Positions 8,844 to 17,211 of a DNA stretch of 64,000 nucleotides are shown piece after piece (position 1 is the first letter of the stretch; each line of letters begins with the position of its first letter). The notes under the pieces are model-generated. The model ran no database searches. It was not told where the DNA came from and worked only from the letters and a program-made list of their open reading frames with translations. This DNA comes from Shinella pollutisoli (GTDB taxonomy: Bacteria; Pseudomonadota; Alphaproteobacteria; Rhizobiales; Rhizobiaceae): assembly GCF_024609765.1 (NCBI RefSeq), contig NZ_JANFDG010000004.1:186001-250000 (forward strand). The letters run 5' to 3'. A program made the translations under genes and the position numbers.

Positions 8844-11800
8844 TTATCGGTCGTCGCCGGCCGGTGAGACGGGTGAAAACAGCGCCAGTTCCGCCGCGAT
8901 CACCTTGTTCTTGGCGCTCTGCCGCCGCACACGCTCCGCCGCCGCTCGCGATTTCTGCAGGAAGGTTTCGGGGTTCTTCCACAAATCCTCGATAGCCTGG
9001 GCAAGGCCTTTGGCGTCCTCGGGCTCAGCCATGTAGCCGCAGCTTTCATCGACGAACTCCGGAATGGCCGCGACACGGGTGGTGACGGGAACGAGGCCGG
9101 AACTCATCGCTTCGTCGCGAGAAACGCCTTGTGCGTCCATACGGGTTGGACTGAGGAAAACACCGTAGTCGCGATGCAAAGCCGCAATTTCAGGCTGGCT
9201 CAGAAAACGCCGCTCACATTTAACATTAGCAATCCCTGCTAGAGGAGCTGTGATCTCTTCAAACTGAACGCCGTCTCCAATGATGTGAAAATCGAGGTCC
9301 TTGAAAAACTCTTGTTTCCTCAGTGCCAGGATCGCGGCGACTGAGAGGTCATTGGCATATTTTGCCGATGCGAAGGGCCGGATCGACAGAATCTTTCCTC
9401 GCTGTTCGAGCGGCTTTTCATGCCAAGCAAACAATTGACCATCGATCGGATTGTGAATAACTTCATACTGCTCGGCAGGGCACTCAACTGCGAGATCTTC
9501 GAATACCTCGTCAGCAAAATATTGCGATACGAAGACGAAGTGCACATTCTTGGATAGGGGGGCAAAAATGCTGCGCCAGAAATCAAGGCGTTTGTCACTC
9601 GCCTTCTTCGCCTTGGCGAGCTCTTCCTCGGTAGTATAGTTAAACTGACGTCGCCACCAAGGCTGTACTTCAGCTCCGTGAACCCAAACGGTCACCTGAA
9701 TCCGGTCTATGTGGCGAGCCAGAACCTTCCACATATGCTCATCGAGGAAATGAACCAGTACATGGTCGTATCGACCGTTGGCCAGCATCGCATCAAGCTG
9801 TTCGGCCGAGCCGGTCATGCAGGTGATGTTCTGAAATTCGTGCCACGTTGGCTCCTGCCCCTGACGCAGCCGATAGACATCCGGCGTTGTCCCTCCCAAT
9901 TCCCGATAGGCTCGCACCCTACTATGGACAAAACCATTGCGGTAGAGATCCTGATAGGAGGGATAGTGGTTGGTCAACAAGAGGACCTTGGATTGCGAAA
10001 TGACGTCCAGAGGCGCAGTATGGCGCTTGCCGAGAACGAGACCACGAATACTGCACGTTCCCGGCCCATGGAGTCTTACTCCAAAGCGCACGAATTCAGT
10101 ACCTTCCGGTGGCTCCAGTCGGTGGTTCTGATTGGCCAATACTATTTGATTGCCGAGCTTTTCCATCGCCTTGTCATAGAAGACCGCGACGAACCTCACC
10201 TTCAGGCCTGGACTTATCCAGCCATGTAGCCTTAGTCCATCTTTCCTCGTCAGTCGCGAAAGTGGGCGGCTTTCCTTCTCATAGAGATAGATGTGCTTGT
10301 TGTCCGCGAGCTGGCTCGTCACGATCCAGTCCTTACCTTCGATGCGCGATTTGATTTTATTAGCGCCGGGCTGGATACGGGCGAACAGGTCGCTACCCGA
10401 AATGAACGGATCCGTCACATTCATGTCGATCGCCGGCGCCATCGCTGACGCGCGCTCCAGAAGCTCCGAGACCGGTAGCCCAGCGGCGAAGCCCGGCAGG
10501 TCATCCACGATGGCCTCGATCTCGCTGTCTTGCAGCGGGTGGGCGGCTCCCTCCTGGCAATAGTTGAACGGATCGAGCGCCAGCATGTCGTCGGCGTCGA
10601 TTTCTGCGTCGGGTAGCGTGCGCAGCCAGGTATCGAGGCGATCGTTGAGGACGGCATCCCAGCGCAGTGCCGCGCGACGGGTGGCAAGGGTCCTCACCGG
10701 CCTGTAGGTCGGGCCGTCGATATATTCGACGCCGTTGGCTCCGACACGGTGATGGGCTGCCTTGCCGAGGACCGGTGCTTTGCTGAACCGGGTGGCAAGG
10801 ATCAGATCCTGCAGATAGTTCGCGCCATAATGATCGGTCGGCGCGAATCCTGCGACCCACTCTCCCGGACCGATCAGGTCGTGGAGCCACATCTTTCCGG
10901 CTTCAGCCATGGCAATGCGACGAATGCCCGCCGGCAAGGCAACTCCGGACAGAGTCAGCCCGTCCGCGGTGACCAGAATCATCCGGGCGCCGGTCAGGGT
11001 CTGCCGGGAAAATTGTGCGATGAACCGCTCGCATTCTTCCCGCGTGGTTGCCATCGCAAGAACCGTGACCGGCGGCAGCGCACTGCTGTCGGGAAAATCC
11101 AGCCCGGCCTGGCGTACCACATAGGCCAGCCGGTGGCTGTAGGTATGCTCCGACATGGCCTTGCGCAGCCCGGCCAGTCGAATCCGCCCCGTCCAGCCGG
11201 CGTCATCCTGCTTGCGGATACGGCGCAGAGCCTCCTCTCCGCTGTCGGTCGACACCACCAGGTCGCCGAACATAAGACGCAGGCCCACCGAATAGTTGCT
11301 GACTACCCGTGTGTTGCTGGCGAGAAGCTCATAAATGCGTCGTGCAAACATACTCTGTGAATTCTTCACAGAGTTCATATTAATTCCAAATGAGTAACCC
11401 TTATACGCCTTGTCGATCTCTTTGGGGGAAAGAGTCCCGATGATATACTTCCGATACTTTTCCGGGAACATATAGTCTGGACGATCCTGGCCGAAATTTC
11501 GGTCGAATATCTCGAACGACCGATGGTCGCTCAAGCGGGCGAGAAAATCGTCGAGATCGCGAATCCGATCAGGGTATCGAACATAATAGGCGCCCGCAAA
11601 GCAGAACGCATCGATGCGCTCGCCGATTTCGATCGGATTGTGAAGCTCGGGCTGGCAGGCGAAGGGTAAAAGGTAGACCCGATCATGACCGAGCTTTGCT
11701 TTGTAGTGCGGAATGCAATCGATGTCGGTGGTGAAGACCAGATCGAATTTCTGAGCGGTCGTTATAAAATTCTCGAAATGAACCGGGTCTTCCTTGTTCC

Positions 11801-13436
11801 AGAAGACGGTCGGAACCCCTTTGGCGCGGCACCATTCCAGGATTCCCTGAACTTCCCGGCTGAGCTGGCCGACTTTCGGGCCCCATTCGCCCCACAGCCC
11901 GCGCCAGGCGGACTCGATCAACAGAAGTTGCGGCCGGAAGATCGAAAGCTCGGCTTCCCAGTTGCCGACGGAAAGCTGCTGCAGGTCGCACTCAGGTCCG
12001 TAGCCGGTGGCGGTAAACTCGTCCATGATCGCGGCGACACGCAGTCTGCTGCGTACGGCTTGTTCGCAGCGCGCACGAAGCTCCAGGCCGGTATGACCGG
12101 CGCGTGCCAGCGCCAGAAGCCGCGCCTCGCGCGAGGAGAGGTTCAGTTCGCTGGCGATCGGCTCCAGGACATCGAGCCCGCCCTTTCCATCGCCTGCCTC
12201 TATGAGCGCAAGCCCCAGGAGCCGGGCCGTCTCGGGCGTGGGATTCAATTCCTGTACGGCCCGGAGCAAAGCGACAGCCTGCTGCTGGTTTTCGATCATG
12301 AGGCAACGGGCCAGCCCTGCCCAGATCTTGGCAATCTCCGAAGCCGGCAGCGGCAGGGCCAACGCCCAGGCACCGACAAACTCGGGCGCTATCGTCGATC
12401 CCGCTGGTACGGATTCCTCTTGCGACGAATCCGAAGAGCTTTCGATCGCCTGCCCCGTAAATTGGTAGTGCAATAGTCTTTTAAGATTACGAACCTCGCC
12501 TTCGAGAGCCGTGGTCTTCTCACGTAGCTTTGCAAATGCCGCGTCTGCAGCGTCGGCCCGGCTGGTTTCAGTGGAAACCCTCTCACGATAGGCGTTCAAT
12601 CGCGCACTGCTCTCTCGATACTTCAGATTGGCCGCATCGAGGGTTGATTTCATTCTCATAAAATCTGCCGCTCGGCGATAAGATTCCGCGACTTCCCGAA
12701 TCTTCAATTGCTGGAAGTGCCGGAGATATTGTTCGGGAGGGACAGCCTCGGCCGGCAGGAACAGATGTGTGGGCGTTGCATTGAATGTGCCCCAGAACAA
12801 ATAGTTCCGTGCCGACAGAAAGGCCATGGCATTGTGAAAATCGTCCTCGGCCATACATTCGATGTAGAAAGCGGGCCGATCTCGCGCGATCAGCCTGTCG
12901 GCACCGCGCAGGACTGACATTTCCATGCCCTCCACATCGATCTTGATTGCCTTCACGGGTTGTTCAAACTTGCTTCTGTCCAACGTGGTGATCGCCAGAT
13001 CACCCTGGCCCGGTATCAGTTTCTGCCCACCGAGATTTTCCTCGATCTTCTTTTCGAACTGGCCTTTTCCGACCACTTCGCCGACCCCTTTTGCATGAAC
13101 ACGAATTTGCTTGCCGAGCCCGTTCAGCTTGGCGCTCTGGACGATCGCGTCCGCAAGGTGGGTGTTCGGCTCGTAGGCTACGACATGGCAGCCACAGACG
13201 GCAGCCAGATAGAGACTGTGATTACCGACATTCGCGCCGACATCGAGAACGAGATCTCCGGGCTCCAGTCGGCCTGCCATATCGCGCAGCATATCGAGCT
13301 CATATGCGACGCCGGATTGGTAAACCTTCTTCTGGATGTAGTCCGTCGCGTGGTCGGGCAGAAATATCTGATAGGACTTCTCACGGTCGGATAAAATGGC
13401 AATATTATCCTTCAAATCATCTCGCCGCCGCGCCAT
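8844..13436 (-). CDS. Giant FkbM methyltransferase / multi-glycosyltransferase fusion
   Basis: 1530 residues, intact. Domains in order (approximate residues): 1-235 FkbM-type SAM methyltransferase (VLDVGANVGNHSLYLA, then IKIDVEGMEMSVLRGA); 250-330 coiled coil; 350-450 TPR-like helices; 455-790 CgeB/DUF3880-like GT-B glycosyltransferase (FWNKEDPVHFENF, DLVFTTDIDCIPHYKAKLG, FARRIYELLASNTRVVSNYS); 800-950 a GT2-like region (GPGEWVAGFAPTDHYGANYL); 1010-1140 a beta-rich, possibly carbohydrate-binding region; 1150-1530 a GT4 glycosyltransferase (VLLLTNHYPSYQDLYRNGF, SPTRMDAQGVSRDEAMSSGL). The start ATG at 13436 has GGAG about 10 bases before it. It is the first gene of the minus-strand polysaccharide run. 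It probably adds more than one sugar and a methyl cap, but order and specificity are inference. Confidence 0.8.
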   Translation of the reverse strand: MARRRDDLKDNIAILSDREKSYQIFLPDHATDYIQKKVYQSGVAYELDMLRDMAGRLEPGDLVLDVGANVGNHSLYLAAVCGCHVVAYEPNTHLADAIVQSAKLNGLGKQIRVHAKGVGEVVGKGQFEKKIEENLGGQKLIPGQGDLAITTLDRSKFEQPVKAIKIDVEGMEMSVLRGADRLIARDRPAFYIECMAEDDFHNAMAFLSARNYLFWGTFNATPTHLFLPAEAVPPEQYLRHFQQLKIREVAESYRRAADFMRMKSTLDAANLKYRESSARLNAYRERVSTETSRADAADAAFAKLREKTTALEGEVRNLKRLLHYQFTGQAIESSSDSSQEESVPAGSTIAPEFVGAWALALPLPASEIAKIWAGLARCLMIENQQQAVALLRAVQELNPTPETARLLGLALIEAGDGKGGLDVLEPIASELNLSSREARLLALARAGHTGLELRARCEQAVRSRLRVAAIMDEFTATGYGPECDLQQLSVGNWEAELSIFRPQLLLIESAWRGLWGEWGPKVGQLSREVQGILEWCRAKGVPTVFWNKEDPVHFENFITTAQKFDLVFTTDIDCIPHYKAKLGHDRVYLLPFACQPELHNPIEIGERIDAFCFAGAYYVRYPDRIRDLDDFLARLSDHRSFEIFDRNFGQDRPDYMFPEKYRKYIIGTLSPKEIDKAYKGYSFGINMNSVKNSQSMFARRIYELLASNTRVVSNYSVGLRLMFGDLVVSTDSGEEALRRIRKQDDAGWTGRIRLAGLRKAMSEHTYSHRLAYVVRQAGLDFPDSSALPPVTVLAMATTREECERFIAQFSRQTLTGARMILVTADGLTLSGVALPAGIRRIAMAEAGKMWLHDLIGPGEWVAGFAPTDHYGANYLQDLILATRFSKAPVLGKAAHHRVGANGVEYIDGPTYRPVRTLATRRAALRWDAVLNDRLDTWLRTLPDAEIDADDMLALDPFNYCQEGAAHPLQDSEIEAIVDDLPGFAAGLPVSELLERASAMAPAIDMNVTDPFISGSDLFARIQPGANKIKSRIEGKDWIVTSQLADNKHIYLYEKESRPLSRLTRKDGLRLHGWISPGLKVRFVAVFYDKAMEKLGNQIVLANQNHRLEPPEGTEFVRFGVRLHGPGTCSIRGLVLGKRHTAPLDVISQSKVLLLTNHYPSYQDLYRNGFVHSRVRAYRELGGTTPDVYRLRQGQEPTWHEFQNITCMTGSAEQLDAMLANGRYDHVLVHFLDEHMWKVLARHIDRIQVTVWVHGAEVQPWWRRQFNYTTEEELAKAKKASDKRLDFWRSIFAPLSKNVHFVFVSQYFADEVFEDLAVECPAEQYEVIHNPIDGQLFAWHEKPLEQRGKILSIRPFASAKYANDLSVAAILALRKQEFFKDLDFHIIGDGVQFEEITAPLAGIANVKCERRFLSQPEIAALHRDYGVFLSPTRMDAQGVSRDEAMSSGLVPVTTRVAAIPEFVDESCGYMAEPEDAKGLAQAIEDLWKNPETFLQKSRAAAERVRRQSAKNKVIAAELALFSPVSPAGDDR

Positions 13437-13794
13437 TCACCGGTTCTCCAATTCTACAGCCGCCATTTGATAGTCGATACCAATACGCATTGCAATTGTC
13501 CCGTCCGGTCAAAAAAGCTGTTACTGTACAATCCGATAGCGGAGCGATCGCGGACAGTCCGAGGGGAGCGGCGGGGTTGCCGCCGGCAGATCGAAGCCGC
13601 CGTTCGGACCCGATTCGATCATGCTTCCCGCCACTATCACCCCAGCTCCCTGCGCTACCGAAAGGAGCCGCGCAACACCCTTTAGGCAAGGGACGACTTT
13701 GAAAAAGTAATTCACGAAATGCGGGAAAAAGCGTATCAGACTGGCCACCGTCCTGCGAGAGATGCCGGCGGTCCAAAATTGCAGGGAGCATGAC
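13437..13794. other. Divergent intergenic region
   Basis: About 358 bases between the divergent 1530-residue gene and the coiled-coil gene; it must hold both promoters. A TTGACC hexamer (minus strand, near 13510) is a possible -35 box, but no convincing -10 sits at the right distance. A 91-codon minus-strand frame (13521-13796) crosses it, but its start overlaps the opposite gene and it resembles no family I know. Confidence 0.3.
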
Positions 13795-14202
13795 ATGACG
13801 CCAAAAGAGGCCGCTCAAGCCGCAACGTCCGGAACGGAGCGGGCAACCGTCGTCACCGGAGAAACCGAGGCGTTGCGCGCCCAGGTGAGTACCCTGCGCG
13901 CCCGCTACGGAAGAATCGAGATTGCCCTCAACAAAAGCCTGGCACGCGTTGAAGCTCTGGAGCCCTTGCGGCAACGGCTCGAATCCCAGGTTGCCGAACT
14001 GGAGCGCGAAAACAAGGGACTGCGCAAGAAATTGCAGAGCCTCGGAAACGAGAAGGAAAAGCTCGGCAAGTCCTTGGAGACGGCGGAGCGGGAGAGCAAG
14101 GATGCCAAAAGCACCCTCACCCGTCTGCGTTCCTCGGTTTCCTGGCGCATCACGGCCCCTCTGCGCCGCCTAGGCCGCTCTAAGAGCTCCAAGAAAAAGT
14201 GA
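13795..14202 (+). CDS. Small coiled-coil protein with glycosyltransferase-type tail
   Basis: 135 residues from the ATG at 13795, which is preceded by GGGAG; an upstream in-frame ATG at 13762 lacks a ribosome site. Residues about 25-110 form one long heptad-rich coiled coil (for example RQRLESQVAELERENKGLRK). The end is SSVSWRITAPLRRLGR followed by a lysine/serine-rich tail. The SWRxTAPLR motif is known as the tail of the coiled-coil segment found in many bacterial glycosyltransferase and methyltransferase polysaccharide proteins, where it usually lies inside a larger protein. Here it stands alone, divergent from the polysaccharide operon. It may be a scaffold for the glycosyltransferase complex or a remnant of a larger protein. 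Confidence 0.6.
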   Translation: MTPKEAAQAATSGTERATVVTGETEALRAQVSTLRARYGRIEIALNKSLARVEALEPLRQRLESQVAELERENKGLRKKLQSLGNEKEKLGKSLETAERESKDAKSTLTRLRSSVSWRITAPLRRLGRSKSSKKK

Positions 14203-14280
14203 ACTGCCCGGTTTGCGGCCTGTGATTTGGCCTGTTCGGCGACTCCCCGCCGGCAGAATGAAATCGTGACCCGCGGCAGC

Positions 14281-14951
14281 TCACCCGGCAGCCTCCTCCT
14301 CCGCCTCAGGCCCGTCCGCCGCGGCCAGCTCCTGCCGGCTGAGCAGGCCTGCGTCCTCCAGCGCCTCGATGTCCGGCAGGTCGCGTAGCGTTGCGAGGCC
14401 GAAGGCGGAGAGGAAGTGCTTCGTCGTGACGTAGGTATAGGACGCGCCCGGCGTCGGGCTGCGGGGGCCGGAGGCGATGAAGCCCGCGACGCGCAGGCTG
14501 CCGATCGTGTCGCGGCTGATCTCCCTGCCGAGGATCCTTTCCAGGTCGCCGCGCGTCATCGGCTGGAAATAGCCGATCGCCATCAGCGCCGTCGCTTCCA
14601 GGCCGGAAAGGTCTGCCGTCGGCGCGCGGGCCGGCGCGGTGCTCGCGCGGATCGCCGCCGCGTAGCGGGGCGCGTGCGGTACTGCCAGCCGCCGGCGACG
14701 GCGACGGCGACGATCTCGTAGGGCCGTTCGCGCAGCTCCTCGTTGAGGTCGTCGATCAGGAGGTCGATGCTGCAATCCGTCCCCACCACGCGCGCCAGCG
14801 TCTCGCGGTCGACCGGCGCCGCCGCGGCGAAGATCACCGCCTCCGCGCGGCGCATCCATTCCCGCCAGCGCGCGGATGCCGGCAGGTCCGCGAGTTCCCG
14901 GTCGAAGGCAGGCCCGTCCCCCGCCCGGCTTGCCGCGGCCGCCACGGTCAC
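14281..14951 (-). pseudogene. scpB: ScpB-like segregation/condensation protein, frameshifted
   Basis: The N-terminal half starts at GTG 14951, overlapping the TGA of the DUF1403 gene. It has WREWMRRAEAVIFAAAAPVD and ETLARVVG, typical of the first winged-helix domain of ScpB. After GWQYRTRP the frame is lost, and the continuation lies in another frame: LSGLEATALMAIGYFQPMTRGDLERILG, then RDTIGSLRVAGFIASGPRSP and SYTYVTTKHFLSAFGLATLRDLP. The switch is at the run of four G at 14667-14670 (plus strand). One extra base there restores an ScpB of about 223 residues. ScpB with ScpA and SMC condenses chromosomes; plasmid-borne forms next to DUF1403 genes occur in Rhizobiales. Decay or a sequencing error are both possible. 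Confidence 0.75.
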
Positions 14952-15670
14952 AGCCCGTAGATGCGGAAGCTTCCGCGGCCGGAGAGCTCGCGCACCGCGC
15001 CGAGCGTTTCGAGGCGCTCGAACAGCCGGCCGCTCGCCCAGCGCGAGAGGGCCGCGCCGGGGGCGGAGGCCGCCACGGCGTCCTCGTCGAGCAGCCTGCG
15101 GATGACGGGTGCCGCCCCCTTGGTCCGCACCTTCGGCGCGACGGCGACGAGCCGCCCGGCGCGCCGGGCGATCTCACCGGCCAGGCGCAGCGCGCTTGCC
15201 GCACCGTCCGCGAGCGCGAGGCAGACGGCGCGGGAAAAGGCGTCTTCGCCCGGCCATCAGCAGCGGCACGGGATGCGGCCACCCCGAGCTTCGCCGCGAC
15301 GAGCCGGTCGGCAAGCCCCCAGGCGAGCACCTCGGCACCCTGCCGTTCGCCGAAGAGCGCCGAGACGAGATCGGCTGCGGCGAAGGGCACGGCCCGGTGC
15401 GATTGCATCGCCGCGTCGAAATGATCGGCGGTCCGCGCCAGCTTCTCGTCCCAGGCGAGCGAGAGCAGTCCGGCAAGCTCCATCAGCAGGGGCGCGGTGA
15501 CGGCGTCGCGCCCGCGTCCGAGCCGGCCGAAGGCGAGGAGCACGTTGCCGGCCGGTCCTGCCTCGCCGCCCACCGGCCGCAGCAGCACGGCGTCGCGCAG
15601 CTCTCCCTCGCCGGCGCCCCGGCCGAACGGCCCGGCCGCCGCGACCGCGCATTTCAGCGCCTGGCACCCG
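14948..15670 (-). pseudogene. DUF1403 family protein, two frameshifts and truncated start
   Basis: Three successive frames give one DUF1403-like sequence. The first has CQALKCAVAAAGPFGRG, RDAVLLRPVGGEAGPAGN, then LGRGRDAVTAPLLMELAGLL and VLAWGLADRLVAAKLG. The second is short: [11 protein letters not shown]. The third has [33 protein letters not shown], then [25 protein letters not shown] and ends FRIYGL. The shifts lie in the C-runs 15282-15285 and 15249-15251 (plus strand), each of which looks like one base too many. The N-terminus is replaced by a hydroxyacid dehydrogenase scrap, so the gene is truncated as well as shifted. DUF1403 genes commonly precede a plasmid scpB in Rhizobiales, as here. 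Their function is unknown. Confidence 0.6.
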
Positions 15671-15859
15671 CGCCAGCAGCCGGCCCTTGAAGATGTCGGC
15701 GTCGACCGCCGCGTGGTGGACCTTGCCGGAGGCGAGCGCCGCGTCGAGCGCCTCGACGTCGACGAGCTCGCCGCGGTCGTAGTTGAGGAGCACGGCCCCG
15801 TCCTTCAACGCGGAAAGCACGCCTGCGCCGACGATCCCGGCATTGGCGAAGGCGTCCGT
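15671..15859 (-). pseudogene. Fragment of a D-isomer 2-hydroxyacid dehydrogenase
   Basis: About 60 codons read TDAFANAGIVGAG, ALKDGAVLLNYDRGELVD and VEALDAALASGKV, ending near ADIFKG. The stretch GAVLLNxxRGELVD with its arginine matches the NAD-binding domain of 3-phosphoglycerate dehydrogenase-type enzymes just after the Rossmann core. Neither end of the gene is present: the upstream side joins a ROK regulator remnant on the other strand, and the downstream side joins the DUF1403 remnant. This is the scar of at least one rearrangement or deletion. Confidence 0.6.
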
Positions 15860-16849
15860 CGCCGGGTCCTGCCGCTGCTCCTGCAGAACGAGGCGACGAC
15901 CCGCCTGGAGATCGGCGAGAAGACCGGCCTGTCGGCGCAGACGATCTCCGTCATCGTCCGGTCGCTGGAGCAGGAGGGCCTCGTCGTGCTCGGCGAGGCG
16001 CAGAAGGGCCGCGTCGGCCCGCCGACGACGCCGCTGATGCTTAACTCCGAGGGCGCCTATTCGGTCGGCGTCAGCGTCGGCTATCGCAACACCCATGTCG
16101 TCGTCGTCGATTTCATCGGCCGGATACAGCATCATCGCGTCATGCCGCACGTCAACGCCGACCGGTTCGATGCGCCGGAGGCCCTGGCGCGCGAGATCCA
16201 CGAGGCCGGCGCGGGGCTTTCGGAAAGCCGGCGGGGCCGCATCGCCGGCGTCGGTCTGGCGCTGCCTACCCCGCCGATCCGCTCCGGCCCCGATCACGAC
16301 GTGCTGCATCGCTACCTGGAGGTCGAGCTCGGCCTTCCCGTCTTCGTGCAGAACGACATCACGGCGGCGGCGGGCGGCGAGAGCCTGTTCGGCGCGGCGC
16401 GGCAGCTGCAGGATTTCCTGTTCTTCTATCTCGGCGCCCGTCTGCACGGCCGCCTCCTGCTCAATCACCAGATCTAGAACGGCAATTCGCCGCTGAGCTA
16501 CGATGTCGGCGTGCTCGCGCTGGAGCGCGCCCTGCCGGCGGGCGACGCCAGGGCGGAAGGGCTCTGGGGGCAGGACCCGTCCTGGCTGCCGATGGGTCCG
16601 GCGCTCGACGCCTGGCAGCAGGCCTGCGCCGAATGCCTCGTCCGGCTGACGCAGTCCGTGCTGCAGTTCATCGAGCTGAAGACCGTCGTGCTCTCGTCCT
16701 TCGTCCCCGCCGATGTCTGCGCGGCGCTGTGCGCGCTGATCCGGCAGGAAGTACCCTCGGTCGAGGCGGTCGTCGGCCGCACCTCCGTGGCCCCGAAGGC
16801 GATCGGGGCGGCCAGCCTGCCGTTCAGCTCCCGCTTCATGGTGCATTAG
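15855..16849 (+). pseudogene. ROK-family transcriptional regulator, truncated and with an internal stop
   Basis: The frame opens without a proper start in the recognition helix region of a winged-helix domain (RRVLPLLLQNEATTRLEIGE, then KTGLSAQTISVIVRSLEQEG). It continues into a ROK sugar-kinase-like domain (SVGVSVGYRNTHVVVVDFIG; GVGLALPTPP; VFVQNDITAAAGGESLFGAA). An in-frame TAG at 16475-16477 interrupts it, after which SYDVGVLALERALPAG and the C-terminus run on in the same frame to 16849. A TAC/TAT tyrosine codon changed to TAG would explain the stop. The first residues are lost at the junction with the dehydrogenase scrap. ROK regulators usually control sugar uptake genes, none of which remain nearby. 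Dead gene. Confidence 0.7.
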
Positions 16850-17211
16850 CCGGCTCGGAACGGCGAGCGGTTTCCCGTCATCTTCCCCGAAAAACCGCAC
16901 GGCTTGTCTTCCGTGCAAAACATCCGATAATCTTGCCTTATCGGACATAGCTCTCTCTACTCTATAAAGAGCGTTTTCGAGCCGTTGGCGGGTCCGTTCC
17001 GGCCCTATCGCCCGCGGGCGCCATCCGGCGGCCGCTCCGTCGAATTGCGCCGTCGCCGCGAAATTTCTTCGAGTTCCTTGCGCAAGCCCAAGGTAGCCGT
17101 CCCGATCCGCCGTCAATATGCGAAACCCCTAAAGCACCGGAGGCCGCCGGCGGGGGCGTCGCCGGCGCGATCGCCGGGGCGGATATCGGCGGCGCGGAGG
17201 AGGCGACGGCA
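16850..17211. other. Intergenic region upstream of the PAS protein
   Basis: About 360 bases with no convincing gene. It contains the inverted repeat at 16923-16945 (separate entry) and a TATAAA at 16963-16968 that could be a -10 box without a well-spaced -35. GC-rich sequence follows up to the GTG start at 17212. Confidence 0.3.
16923..16945. promoter_or_regulatory. Perfect inverted repeat, operator candidate
   Basis: TCCGATAA, seven bases, then TTATCGGA. The 8-bp arms are exact and lie in a short AT-richer stretch between the ROK remnant and the PAS gene. Size and symmetry suit a dimeric repressor site. The regulator may be the decayed ROK protein or one lost from the region. Confidence 0.45.

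Noticed and set aside
13521-13796. A 91-codon minus-strand frame in the divergent gap
   Set aside because: Overlaps the start of the coiled-coil gene and resembles nothing known.
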